Counted from the first letter of the stretch, positions 36,492 to 45,574 are shown. The stretch: DNA of 64,000 nt from Sphingomonas elodea ATCC 31461 (GCF_000226955.1 NZ_AGFU01000025.1:1-64000); one strand, 5' to 3'. Notes: generated by a model not told the origin, from the letters alone. Program-made: numbers and translations.

Positions 36492-37187
36492 TCATCGCGG
36501 ATCAGCGCGATGTACCGGATCGTGCCCTTCGAAGAGCTGGGGCTCGATGCGCAGCATCGAGCCTCCCGCGCTCTCGCCGCCTTCACTGCGCTCCACGGCG
36601 CGAACATCGGCGGGCACAGATCGCTCTTCGAACGAGCACCCATTCACCTCAGCAGGTGAAATAGCGTCAGGTCCGACAACCTGGCCGGCTGGCAGGCGTC
36701 CAAGGCGCTCCATTGCGGCCTCGAGCGCGGCGATCTGCCCCTTCAGCCCGGCTTCGGTGATGCGCGCGGCGTCAAGCTTCACACGCAGCTCGTCGTTCTC
36801 GGCAGTCGTCGCATCACGCTCTGCCTCCAGCGCCTCGTTGAGCCGGTAAGCCTCATCGCGTTCGGCACGCACCCGCTCGAGCTCGATTGCGACGCCAGCA
36901 GCGGCTGTGCGCTCCTCCTTGCGGACTAGTTCCGCCCGCTCGTCCGCGGCGGCTTGCACGGCCGCGACGACGCGCGCGATTGACTCCGCAGTCAGGTCTA
37001 TCACTGGTGCGGGGTTTACCTCCGCAAGCCACCGGTCGAGGTGGCCCTGAATTGTGGTAAGACTTCCAGTCCCCGTCTCCTCCCGTACCGCCGCTGCCGA
37101 TATTTTCTCAGGCTTAAGCCCCATAGCCACCAAAGCATTTGCAACTGTGACTGTGGTCTCGTACTGAATACCTCTCTTCTTTCTCAT
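36492..37187 (-). CDS. KfrA-like DNA-binding coiled-coil protein
   Basis: A 231-residue protein with an N-terminal KfrA-type winged-helix region (VTVANALVAMGLKPEKISAAAVREETG, about residues 10-36, shown in part) followed by GSLTTIQGHLDRW and a long coiled coil (residues about 60-160) rich in Glu, Ala and Arg. KfrA proteins of plasmids bind repeats in their own promoter and influence partition. Its upstream region contains direct repeats at 37206-37236 that could be its target. It is followed by MobV on the same strand. Confidence 0.82.
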   Translation of the reverse strand: MRKKRGIQYETTVTVANALVAMGLKPEKISAAAVREETGTGSLTTIQGHLDRWLAEVNPAPVIDLTAESIARVVAAVQAAADERAELVRKEERTAAAGVAIELERVRAERDEAYRLNEALEAERDATTAENDELRVKLDAARITEAGLKGQIAALEAAMERLGRLPAGQVVGPDAISPAEVNGCSFEERSVPADVRAVERSEGGESAGGSMLRIEPQLFEGHDPVHRADPR

Positions 37188-37732
37188 TTCGATAACTCCG
37201 AGAAGCGTACATACATACGATTACGTACGTACATACAGTTTTGTCGATTCATTCGCTATTGACAGCTTCTGAACCGGCAGCCAGCTTTGACCGCACAACG
37301 CTTCTGGGATGATAGAACTATATTTCCAAATCGCTCAGAATTATCTGGGATTGTGTTGCATAAATGCAACTATTAATGCGTGTTTACGACACTCATCGAA
37401 TTTTTTCGTGAGAAGTCGGAGCGATGATCCATCTATACATCTAACATTACTTACAATAACGTGGAGACATCATGATCTGTGGATTCATGATGAATATACC
37501 CGTTCTCCTCCCGTCGGATGGCCGCCATGCGGCACAACCGGGCGTGCCAAGACGTCCGCGCGGTTGACGGGCCACACAGGGGGCGCCGTGTATCGCCGTT
37601 CTTTGAGTGTTCCCTGCGAGCCGTGACGGCTCTTCGATCGATTGAAGTGAGTGGAAAAAGGCAGCGCTCGCTGCAGCTCGCGATCGGTCCGCGTCCGCCA
37701 TCCGGCGGCGCGTCCCCATGTGAGAGAAGACC
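37188..37732. promoter_or_regulatory. Divergent regulatory region with repeats, AT-rich
   Basis: This 545-bp gap separates the leftward KfrA-like gene and the rightward exonuclease gene. It begins with the repeat block at 37206-37236. The stretch 37240-37480 is much more AT-rich than the rest of the element, and an open frame at 37309-37626 has no ribosome site or motif, so I do not call it. The last 200 bp are GC-rich leader. Confidence 0.5.
37206..37236. repeat. Direct repeats upstream of the KfrA-like gene
   Basis: Two near-identical units built from GTACATAC/GTACGTAC (37206-37219 and 37224-37236) lie 19 bp upstream of the KfrA-like start. Iterated sites in this position are the typical operators of KfrA-like plasmid proteins. 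Confidence 0.5.
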
Positions 37733-38572
37733 ATGCGCAAAGCGCCATATACTCAACGCACCGAATACAACCCGCACCATGTCGTCGCCTACGACATCGA
37801 GACCATCGTCGAGGACGAACCGGCAGACGGCTCCTTCCCGCCATGGCCACGCCACAAGCCTGTTGCCGCGTCCTTCCTGTGCGCCCGTTGGACACCGGCG
37901 GGCTACCAGTTCGCCATCGACGCGCTGGTCTGCGAGCCCGGCGAGGAGGCTGACTTCTACGAACAGGTCGACCGGCTGCTGCCGGTCAATGCCACGGGTA
38001 TCACGTACAACGGCCGGGGCTTCGACAATCGCGTCCTCGCGCTCGGCGCTATGCGTCACCTGCCGGGGGCATCGCTGCAAGGCCTGTCCCGGCAAGCGCG
38101 CGCCGGGCGGTACGACGGCACGCACTGCGATCTGGCCGACGCATTTTCCGGCATGGGGGCAACGCGGCCGGTCGCCATGGCTGAGATCTGCGCCGCCCTC
38201 GGCATCCCGGCGAAGCTCAGCACCGATGGTTCGCAGGTCGGCACCCTTTGGCGTTCAGGCCAGCGTCGCAAGGTACTCGAATATGTGATGCAGGACTGCG
38301 TCTGCACCCTGCTCGCCTGGTACCACTATATCGCGTTCGAGAAGAGCGACGACCGGCTGTGGTATCTGCCGATGGCGGATCTGGCAGCATGGATCGAAGC
38401 CGATCCGAACCTCGCGCACCTGATGCCGTTCGTCGACTGCCGGCCGGTGAAGCTGGCACGCCAATGGGCGCCCGCGCTGCGAGCCTCCGCCGCGCTCGAA
38501 GATGCCGAGCTTCGCCTGAACCAGCAGCGCGACGAAGCCGCCTTTGCGAGCAGCGACACCGATCCGTTCTGA
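37733..38572 (+). CDS. PolB-type DEDD 3'-5' exonuclease
   Basis: A 279-residue nuclease. The three DEDD motifs are present: YDIET (Exo I), TYNGRGFDNRVL (Exo II) and YVMQDCVCTLLAW (Exo III, YxxxD). This matches the predicted 3'-5' exonuclease group related to the proofreading domain of PolB-type polymerases (PF10108-like). There is no polymerase domain. The start at 37733 follows gagagaaga. It opens a rightward set of four genes ending with a MobL-like protein, so it may act in element replication or single-strand processing during transfer. Confidence 0.85.
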   Translation: MRKAPYTQRTEYNPHHVVAYDIETIVEDEPADGSFPPWPRHKPVAASFLCARWTPAGYQFAIDALVCEPGEEADFYEQVDRLLPVNATGITYNGRGFDNRVLALGAMRHLPGASLQGLSRQARAGRYDGTHCDLADAFSGMGATRPVAMAEICAALGIPAKLSTDGSQVGTLWRSGQRRKVLEYVMQDCVCTLLAWYHYIAFEKSDDRLWYLPMADLAAWIEADPNLAHLMPFVDCRPVKLARQWAPALRASAALEDAELRLNQQRDEAAFASSDTDPF

Positions 38573-38658
38573 TCGGCCGCGCTTCCACCCTTCCATCCCA
38601 TCGTCCGCACGTCGCCGCCCGCGGCGGCGCGTGCGCGCACGCCTACGAAAGATCTTTC

Positions 38659-39303
38659 ATGACCACGCCTACCGTTACCACCTGTGTTTCGCTCACCATG
38701 TCCCACGTACCCGTTCCCGCGTCTGCAGAGGGAGCGCATCCGGAGGGACGCCACCTCGTCGGTCTCGGCATCCTCGTTGCGCAGCGCGACTTGAGGCGAG
38801 GTTGGCGCTTCGAACTGCACGGCCACGCGCTATCCGCCGGCACGCCGGAGGAGGCGCTGCTCGAATGGGCAGCCGACCGGCTTCCCGGCAACGCCACCTT
38901 CATTGGCTGGCAGGTGGATCACGGCATGATGCCGATGCTGCTGGACGCCGCAGCGACGGCGAAGCCGGAGATCGCCCAGCACTTCCTCGTGCGGCTGCAC
39001 CGGCTCCTGTCCGGCGGGGTGGTCGATCTGGCCGTGCCTCGCGGCGGGGCGGCTGCGTCGCCCTTTGCCGATGTCGCGGCGGAGATGGCGATTTCCGCGC
39101 CACGCATGGATCTGCCGTCCATCTTCTCGGCCTGGGCAACAGGCCGCTCCGAGCAGCACCGGGCCGACCTTGAGGCACAGGCCCTGGCGCTGTGGCGGGT
39201 GTTCACCCGCGACGCGGGGATGGCCGGCCTGTCGGCCGAGGCAGCGACAGAGGACTGGCTGCGCCGCGGCAAGACCGAAGGCTTCGTCTGCGCGACCAGA
39301 TGA
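38659..39303 (+). CDS. Unknown protein, possibly an inactive exonuclease-like paralogue
   Basis: A 214-residue protein of no recognised family. The order of segments resembles the upstream exonuclease: ATFIGWQVDHGMMPMLLDAA sits where Exo II would be and DLEAQALALWRVF where Exo III would be, but the catalytic Asp and Glu are absent. I infer a degenerate relative; a structure prediction would test this. A perfect 12-bp palindrome (38647-38658) lies directly before the ATG in place of a ribosome site. Confidence 0.65.
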   Translation: MTTPTVTTCVSLTMSHVPVPASAEGAHPEGRHLVGLGILVAQRDLRRGWRFELHGHALSAGTPEEALLEWAADRLPGNATFIGWQVDHGMMPMLLDAAATAKPEIAQHFLVRLHRLLSGGVVDLAVPRGGAAASPFADVAAEMAISAPRMDLPSIFSAWATGRSEQHRADLEAQALALWRVFTRDAGMAGLSAEAATEDWLRRGKTEGFVCATR

Positions 39304-39393
39304 ACCGGGACAGAGCATCGGAAGAACGGCGTCCGCCGTGGAGTGGAAAAACGCCTGTCGGCCTGCAGGGCCTTATCAACATTGGAGAAGTGA

Positions 39394-39933
39394 ATGACCG
39401 ACCTACCCCCGTATCTGGCGATCGCACAGAACTGGACCTTCGCGCTGCGCGTGCTGATGGGATATCCGCGGCAGGCGCCGCCGTTCCACACCATCGGGTG
39501 GTGCGCGACGGGATGCACCGGTTCGCTGCAGGAGCCCCAGCTGACGCGCGTTGCCGCCGAACTGCAGCGCGACATGGTGCAGATCGTGATGCCGGCGAAC
39601 GACGAAGCGCCGCGCGAGCTCGCGCTTGCGGTCCGCGAAGGCATGAACATCCGCTTCCGGGGCCGATTGCGGCTCTATGCCGCCAGCGACAATGCCCGGG
39701 TCGAACTGCTGGCCAGCGATCGCCGCTGGTTCATCGGCCCGCGTCACGTCCTGACCAGCGCCAAGCTGCCGCCAAGCCACCGGCGTGATGCAGGCGAGCG
39801 CATCGCCCTGCGGCGCTGGCGTCAGGTCTTCGAGCAGCAGCAGTCGCTGCGGCTGGAGGGCAATCTGCTCGTGCCTGCGGGCAGCGGCATCGCCGACAGC
39901 CAGCGGTTGGACGACCTGAAGATCGCCTGCTGA
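39394..39933 (+). CDS. Unknown protein of the element
   Basis: A 179-residue soluble protein (starts MTDLPPYLAIAQNW) with a good ribosome site (ggagaag). It contains Arg-rich segments (RFRGRLRLYAASDNARVELL; RRDAGERIALRRW) and ends DDLKIAC. No family was recognised. It lies in the exonuclease-to-MobL gene set, all on the same strand. Confidence 0.65.
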   Translation: MTDLPPYLAIAQNWTFALRVLMGYPRQAPPFHTIGWCATGCTGSLQEPQLTRVAAELQRDMVQIVMPANDEAPRELALAVREGMNIRFRGRLRLYAASDNARVELLASDRRWFIGPRHVLTSAKLPPSHRRDAGERIALRRWRQVFEQQQSLRLEGNLLVPAGSGIADSQRLDDLKIAC

Positions 39934-39959
39934 TCCGCTCCCCCAATTGCCCCCCCCTG

Positions 39960-39987
39960 CAACGCCGCCCTGCTTCGGGCGGCGTTG
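39960..39987. repeat. Perfect 11-bp-arm hairpin before the MobL-like gene
   Basis: Arms 39960-39970 and 39977-39987 with a 6-base loop, ending 18 bases before the MobL-like start. There is no T-run, so a transfer-related or translational structure is as likely as a terminator. Confidence 0.5.
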
Positions 39988-40005
39988 CCGTTTCTGGAGA
40001 CCAAC

Positions 40006-40719
40006 ATGACCGACATCACCACCCCGCTCCTCCGTCAGGAGGATGTAGACATCGCCCGCCGCGCCTGGACCAGCTATAGGCGGGAACGACGGCCTGCCTC
40101 CGGCCTGCAGTTCAACATCCGGCCGATCAGCGAGGCATGGCGCATCGCTGGCCGCTCACCCGCCTACCGAACCGCAGTGGCCAACGTCGCCTATATCTGG
40201 CGCGACAGCGGCCCCGTCGACCAATTCGGCCCCATGCCGCGCGCCTTCAGCGAGCGTCGCTGCGAACTACGGGGGTCGGGTCTGTTGCTGCCAGCCAAGG
40301 CGCCCGTCTGGGCGACCGAAGGTTACACCATCTGGCAGGAAGCCGACGCTGCGGCAGAGGCGACGGACGACTTCACCGAGGTTTCGGCCTGGCACGTGGT
40401 GATGGAGATCCCCACGGCACTACCATCGAAGAACTGGAAAAGGCTGGCGACCAGCTTCGTCGAGCGGGAGCTTGTGGCCAAGGGGGCGGTCGTGGCCTGG
40501 GCGATCCATGCCATGGAGGGCGATGCGGACGACTGGATCATCGCGCCGCACGTCCATCTCGTCGTGACGGCCAGATATTGGCGGCGAGGCGAGAGGCATG
40601 GGAAGCGCCATCCTGGGTGGCTCCCGTCATGGCAGGCACACCGAAGGCTCGAGCTTAGCTGGCGGAGGCACTGCGCGCTCGCCGTTGACGCCATGAAAGT
40701 GGGCTGGCGGCTGGATTAG
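40006..40719 (+). CDS. MobA/MobL-like relaxase-domain protein
   Basis: A 237-residue protein similar to the MobA/MobL relaxase domain. N-terminal LQFNIRPISEAWRIAGRS resembles the family opening, and AWHVVMEIPTALPSKNW, VAWAIHAME and PHVHLVVTARYW (His-x-His motif III) follow in family order. It is short and has no helicase or primase part, so it may be a minimal or accessory relaxase. Start at 40006 after ggaga; the seven extra upstream residues are unlikely. Having both a MobV and a MobL-type protein on one element is unusual. Confidence 0.75.
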   Translation: MTDITTPLLRQEDVDIARRAWTSYRRERRPASGLQFNIRPISEAWRIAGRSPAYRTAVANVAYIWRDSGPVDQFGPMPRAFSERRCELRGSGLLLPAKAPVWATEGYTIWQEADAAAEATDDFTEVSAWHVVMEIPTALPSKNWKRLATSFVERELVAKGAVVAWAIHAMEGDADDWIIAPHVHLVVTARYWRRGERHGKRHPGWLPSWQAHRRLELSWRRHCALAVDAMKVGWRLD

Positions 40720-41003
40720 GCGTCCGTCCGCCGGCAGGGCGAAGGCGCCGAGCAGACGAGTTCTGGATCCGCGCCTTTGCGTGGATGCAAGCGACAGCAG
40801 CCGTTTCGACCAAACCTCGTCGTTCAATTCAATCGCCCTGGACGTCCGCTTCTGACAGAAGCTGCGAATCAAAAGTCCGACAGCGGCCAGTCAGCTTTTT
40901 GCCCCATATTTCTCATTCGTACTGCTTCGAAGTTGCTCGCAAGCTGCCCTTCGTTGAAACAAACGGGTGGCGCAGCGTTGTTTAACATTGTCGCTCTTGC
41001 TCC
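40720..41003. other. Gap between convergent genes, nothing supported
   Basis: About 284 bp between the MobL-like stop and the end of the large STAND gene. No ribosome-site-linked open frame, hairpin with a T-run or repeat was seen. Confidence 0.4.
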
Positions 41004-44000
41004 TTATTCGAAGAGGCTGTCGTCGGCGCCCTCGCGCTCGTCCCACCGCACGATGTTCGCCTCGAGGCGCTCGGACGCCTCCGCGGCCCACGCGCGCACC
41101 GCGTCGCTCTCGTGAGTCGTCATGGCGGCCACCAGCGGCCTCCGGCGGACAAAGCCCAGCGCGAATGACCCGCTTCCGCCGCCAGAGAAGAAGCGGTGCT
41201 CGTACGTGCGCAGCACGGCCACTTTGTCCGGGCTCAGCGCCAAGAGCTCAAGGGCGATCGACGACCATTCGAGGCTGGAGCTATCGGCGTGCTTCGTGCT
41301 GTACGGGATGAAGTTGGCTAGCTTAACCGCGCGCGTTGCCGGATCCTTGCGGACCCAGTCGAACATGGCCGTCGTGTCGATCTCGATATCCTTAGGCTCG
41401 AAGTCCTCGTCGTTGCGGCGCCAACCACCGAAGAAGCCACCGATCAAATGGTCGTTGTCGGACTTGTTGACGATCTCGTCGAGAACGACCCGAGGATGGA
41501 GCCGCATGAGCGTGGAAGAGATCGGGCCGACGTTCGGATAGCAGTATGGCTTGTCCTGGGCGGCGATCACCATGGCGCGGCAAACGAGCCTCGCGGCCTC
41601 ATCGGCGCCGTCTCCGTGCAGTGCGACCTTGGCGATGACGTCGATGCCGTGATCCTGTCGCGCGAAGTCGTCCGAGTAAATTTCCGGCTGGGCCAGAAGG
41701 TCGCGTCCAAGATCTACGAGCTTCTTGTCGACTTCCAGTCCGTCCCTCCGGTCGCCGTAGATGCGCATGTGTAGCACCTGCAGCGCCGGAAGCGCTCCTC
41801 CCTCATGATCGAACAGTTCCCGTAGGAACCGCGCCAGCGCCGGAGCGGGAATGGTCTTAGTGACCCCGCCGGCCATCAGAAGCGCGAACCGGTCCGGCGC
41901 GACCCCGCCGTCCTTCAGCGCGGTCCGGAAGCGTTCGATGGCTGCCTCGTCCAGCGGCACAGCCGTGTGGAGCTCGACGAGATGCTGGCAGAGCAAGGGG
42001 TCCTTAACGATTTCGTCCAGCTTGCCGGACACCCAGTCGGGGCTGTGGAACCTGGAGCCTTGCAACACTCCGTCGAGGATCGACGGATCACGCTCTTTCG
42101 GCCCGTGCGCCTTGAACGCCCCGTATGCATGACGCCACAGCGCTTCCGGATCTCGCGTCGCACGTGCCAAACCGACGCCGAACTGCCTTGCGCTGTTGAA
42201 GCCTCCTCGGTGCGTCGCAAGCGCGAGGTAGGGACCTAGCTCGGTCCCTTCTCGGACCAAGCACTTTCCTGCGGCACGAGAGAGCAGCCCGACGTTGCGG
42301 GTGGGGGACTTTTCGCGCCCGCTGGGATGCCAGTGTCTCCACGGTTCACCGAGCACAAAGGCTTCGAAGAGGTCGTGGACCGTCCGAGGGCGCATATCCT
42401 GCTCGAGACGAATGAGGGCGCCCCTGTCGGCCTTGTCGTCGCGCCGTTCCTGGGAGTAGAGCGCGTCGTTCACGTTGCGCCAGCCTTCCTCCCAGAACCC
42501 GTTGCCGCGAACCTCCCGCATCGCTTCCATGGCGAGATCCGCGAAGTCGGCAGAAACGTGTTCGCGGAAGTGTTGCGCGATCACCTGACGCGCCCTCTCG
42601 GCAGGTACGTCCTCGCCGCGGGACACTGCGACGAGACGGTCGTACGCGGCTTTGAACCAAGGCTTGTAGCCGTCCCCATTGTAGGGCCGCCATTCGCTTA
42701 GGAGGGAGCGCGCGCCAAACTCGAGGTCCAATGACGAGCTGAAGTGCTTCGAATCCATCATGTGGTCCAGCGCCTCTACGCCGAGCGACCGGACCCTCTC
42801 GTCTTTGCTAGCAAGCATCGCATCCAGGGTCGAAAGCCGTTGCGCCTGATTGGCGTGCGTGAAGGAGAGGATCGGCCAAAACCGTTCGAGAAGATGGTTG
42901 CGCGCGCGCAGTTCCTCGCGGACGTCGCCATCTGCGAGCGTGAATTCCGTCAGGACGTACACGACGCGTTGGAAGAAGCGGGCGTCGTGCGCGATCTGCA
43001 CAAGCAACTGCGTGTAGTCGCGGCGCCGCTCGTTCGCCTCGACCAGGTCCTCCCGGTCCGCGCCGGCTAGCCCGCGCTCAATTGCCGCGAGCGCGGCCTC
43101 CGGGTTGCACGGCGCGAGGTGCACGAAGGCGCCGCCGTGCACGTCGTCGAGGACACCGGGGCGACCCAGCGGCCCGCCTTCTTCCAGGAGGAGCCGCGCG
43201 ATCTCCGCGGCCTCCGGGACGTCGTGCAGCTGACCGATCCGGCGGGCGAAGGACGCGAAGAGACGGCGGGGGCCGGAGAGGAATTCATCGATCAGCGATG
43301 CCGGATCGCTCTGGCGGACTAAGGGGGCCGCCAGCATGTTAGCGAGCGGTTGCGGCATCACGGCGCGTTGAGGTCCGCGCTTCTGCACGATTCCCCAATC
43401 GAGAAAGCGCGCGACGGCCCGGTGGAACTTGGCCGGCGTCGTCTCCGCGATCCCGGCAAGCGTAGCGTACTCGGCGACATGCGTGCCATGGTCCTTCACG
43501 TAGAACGCATAGACCAGTGATGCGACCGCGGCACATAGCCGTGCATCCTCGTCAGCGCCCTCGCGTTCGACCTGGAATAGGCGGTCCAGGAGATCGGCGT
43601 CGTTCAGCTTGGAGAGGTCGACGCCCGGCCGGCTCGCTTCTGCGATCTTCAGGGCGATACGGGCGTTGCCGCCGGAGAACTTGGCGAGGTGGTCTCGCTC
43701 GGCTCGGCTGAGGTGGGAAAAACGCTGCTCGAGGAGGTCGACGAGGACGGTCTCGCTGTTATCAGTCAGCGATACGAGCAGCCCGGCGGTGCCTTCACCG
43801 TTGACGTCGTAGTCGATCGTCAGGAGGCTGGCTTGGCTCGTTTCGCGCTTGACAAGCTGCGCCAGTTGCCCGTGTAGCCGCTGCGAGCAGTTGTCGACAA
43901 CGATGATTGCGGGAGAGTGGCTGGACGCGAGTTGCTCCGTCAGCATGGCGGGGCTGACATCTGGGTTGAGCCCCGCGTCGGCGTAGATCGCTGAGGAGGG

Positions 44001-44783
44001 CGGCAGTTCGGTACCACCCTGCACGCGTGCATCGAACAACGCCTCGGCGAAGCGGGTCTTGCCCATCCCCGAGAGCCCGATCAGCCTGACTGCGTTTCCC
44101 GGCACCGCAAGATGCGCCCGGATGCGCGATATCGCTTCGACGACGGGAACGAATGTCCCGCCGACCTTTGCGCGGCTTGTGTCGTCGAGGACGTACCGAC
44201 CGCCGGCTTCGGCGGCTCTCGACCAGTTCCCGTGGGGCTCCCAGCCGCCACGCGGCCGCCCGAGCTTCCCAAGCAGCCACGCGGCGATGCCGACGTGACC
44301 ATTCGTCCATCGCGCGATCCTGTCCGCGCCATAGAAATCGAGCACGATGCGGTCGTTGTTCGGCACGTCCGCGACCGCCTCGCGCATAGCGACGATCCGC
44401 GCGTCGTAGGCCGATGCCGACGGATCGTCGGTTGAAAAGATGATGTAGGAACCGCGCCTCCTGGCGAGCTCCGTGAAGATCGACCGCGGCTGGCCGTTGG
44501 GCCGCATCTCCTTGGCGATCTTGGCAGGACCCATGGCCTCGGCCTTGGATTGGAAAATGATCGTGCGGCGGGGCAACCAGCCCTTCGGTTTGGGATCACC
44601 GGCCCAAGCGATGGACGCGTCTACGCCGCCATCCCCAGCGGTTTGGTTGCCCCCGACTGAAATCCCGGTCGCCGTGATGCCACGCGCCTTGGCCTCCGTG
44701 TCCAGCAGATGACGCAGCAGCTCTCGCAGGTCCTCATCGGAAAGGCCGGCGACCATCTCCTTGGTGATGTCGAAGGGGCCCAA
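41004..44783 (-). CDS. Nuclease-STAND NTPase, probable anti-phage defence protein
   Basis: A 1259-residue protein. Residues 1-170 look like a restriction-endonuclease fold: GDGGVDASI (Asp55) and IIFQSKAE (Gln78, Lys80) fit a PD-(D/E)xK nuclease, helped by Glu30. A STAND-type NTPase follows, with Walker A GLSGMGKT (236-243) and Walker B IIVVDNC (Asp297). The last 700 residues are helical and repeat-like, a likely sensor. Nuclease-STAND-sensor is the layout of Avs-type immune proteins, though I cannot match it to a named Avs subtype; similar uncharacterised bacterial proteins exist. It shares the element with a type III restriction system. Confidence 0.8.
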   Translation of the reverse strand: MGPFDITKEMVAGLSDEDLRELLRHLLDTEAKARGITATGISVGGNQTAGDGGVDASIAWAGDPKPKGWLPRRTIIFQSKAEAMGPAKIAKEMRPNGQPRSIFTELARRRGSYIIFSTDDPSASAYDARIVAMREAVADVPNNDRIVLDFYGADRIARWTNGHVGIAAWLLGKLGRPRGGWEPHGNWSRAAEAGGRYVLDDTSRAKVGGTFVPVVEAISRIRAHLAVPGNAVRLIGLSGMGKTRFAEALFDARVQGGTELPPSSAIYADAGLNPDVSPAMLTEQLASSHSPAIIVVDNCSQRLHGQLAQLVKRETSQASLLTIDYDVNGEGTAGLLVSLTDNSETVLVDLLEQRFSHLSRAERDHLAKFSGGNARIALKIAEASRPGVDLSKLNDADLLDRLFQVEREGADEDARLCAAVASLVYAFYVKDHGTHVAEYATLAGIAETTPAKFHRAVARFLDWGIVQKRGPQRAVMPQPLANMLAAPLVRQSDPASLIDEFLSGPRRLFASFARRIGQLHDVPEAAEIARLLLEEGGPLGRPGVLDDVHGGAFVHLAPCNPEAALAAIERGLAGADREDLVEANERRRDYTQLLVQIAHDARFFQRVVYVLTEFTLADGDVREELRARNHLLERFWPILSFTHANQAQRLSTLDAMLASKDERVRSLGVEALDHMMDSKHFSSSLDLEFGARSLLSEWRPYNGDGYKPWFKAAYDRLVAVSRGEDVPAERARQVIAQHFREHVSADFADLAMEAMREVRGNGFWEEGWRNVNDALYSQERRDDKADRGALIRLEQDMRPRTVHDLFEAFVLGEPWRHWHPSGREKSPTRNVGLLSRAAGKCLVREGTELGPYLALATHRGGFNSARQFGVGLARATRDPEALWRHAYGAFKAHGPKERDPSILDGVLQGSRFHSPDWVSGKLDEIVKDPLLCQHLVELHTAVPLDEAAIERFRTALKDGGVAPDRFALLMAGGVTKTIPAPALARFLRELFDHEGGALPALQVLHMRIYGDRRDGLEVDKKLVDLGRDLLAQPEIYSDDFARQDHGIDVIAKVALHGDGADEAARLVCRAMVIAAQDKPYCYPNVGPISSTLMRLHPRVVLDEIVNKSDNDHLIGGFFGGWRRNDEDFEPKDIEIDTTAMFDWVRKDPATRAVKLANFIPYSTKHADSSSLEWSSIALELLALSPDKVAVLRTYEHRFFSGGGSGSFALGFVRRRPLVAAMTTHESDAVRAWAAEASERLEANIVRWDEREGADDSLFE

Positions 44784-44785
44784 GG

Positions 44786-44971
44786 TTAGCGCTCCCGGCT
44801 CTGCGAGCGTGGGGCATCGTCAAATAATTCCAACAGAGTCACCGGAATTGGAGGCGCCAAATCCACGAGATGCGAAAAACGTGCGACTATTGGGAGCTGC
44901 GAGAAAGCCATAAGAGCTTTGTGCCAGTAGGAGAAAATGACCGCAATATATCGTTTGCGCAGGACCTGCAT
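44786..44971 (-). CDS. Possible small protein upstream of the STAND gene
   Basis: A 61-residue open frame whose stop ends 2 bp before the STAND start, on the same strand. It begins MQVLRKRYIAVIFSYWHKALM and ends DAPRSQSRER; a start at the internal Met (MAFSQLPIVARF) would give 41 residues. Close spacing suggests co-expression, but neither start has a convincing ribosome site and no family was recognised. Confidence 0.35.
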   Translation of the reverse strand: MQVLRKRYIAVIFSYWHKALMAFSQLPIVARFSHLVDLAPPIPVTLLELFDDAPRSQSRER

Positions 44972-45294
44972 AATTGATCCGACATCCGGAAATTAGGTTC
45001 CTCGAACTGAAAGCGGACTGACAGCAACCGGCCCATTTGCCGCCGCGCTACTTGTCCAGAAAACGTTCGGTGAGTGGCAGGTTTTAGCGATGCACCTGCC
45101 GTTGAACCCGCCCCTGCGGGAACGGCGGGATTGTCCAGTTCAGGCCAGCAGCACATTTTGTCGGCCGCTCCGCAAGACGGCCGAGCCTTCGAAGTCTGGT
45201 AGCGGCGCGGATCGATTGACGCGCCTCACCAGACATGGACGGGACGCCGCGTACCCTTGCACCGACCTTTCGAACTCCGTGTCCCTTGCATAAT
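44972..45294. other. Gap with no supported gene
   Basis: About 320 bp between the possible small protein and the SOS-type box. It presumably holds the leftward promoter for the STAND gene. No gene or strong hairpin was recognised. Confidence 0.4.
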
Positions 45295-45310
45295 GTTCTT
45301 TTTTTGTTCT
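45295..45310 (+). promoter_or_regulatory. Alphaproteobacterial LexA (SOS) box
   Basis: GTTC, exactly seven T residues, then GTTCT: the direct-repeat GTTC-N7-GTTC form bound by LexA in alphaproteobacteria. It lies 51 bp upstream of the first gene of a three-gene cluster, a suitable position to repress it. Single-site chance matches are possible. Confidence 0.6.
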
Positions 45311-45361
45311 AGTTGATCCTTGCCGCTCCGGCGGCGATTCGACAGCAATGGGAGCTTCAGC

Positions 45362-45574
45362 GTGGAGCACGATCTTCAGCTGCGCGCGGCTGCGCGCGCG
45401 ATCTACGATGCCTGCTATCCGAGCGAGGAATGGGCACCGCTCGGCTTCAACGAGGCCGAACGCTATGCCACCGTTCAATATCGCCAGGCCGTCGGCGCTG
45501 CGCAGCAGGCACGCTTGGTGCTGCTGGACAAAGCGGTACAGCCGGGCTTGTTTCCGGAACAGGCGGGCGCCTGA
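45362..45574 (+). CDS. Small unknown protein behind the SOS box
   Basis: A 70-residue helical protein starting with GTG at 45362 after a good ribosome site (ggag, 45351). Composition is Ala-rich and mixed charge (AARAIYDACYPSEEWAPLG; ERYATVQYRQAVGAAQQAR). No family was recognised. It is the first of three closely spaced rightward genes probably under damage control. Confidence 0.6.
   Translation: MEHDLQLRAAARAIYDACYPSEEWAPLGFNEAERYATVQYRQAVGAAQQARLVLLDKAVQPGLFPEQAGA

Noticed and set aside
37309-37626. Open frame of 105 residues in the AT-rich gap
   Set aside because: No ribosome site and no recognisable protein features; start region is low-complexity AT-rich DNA.
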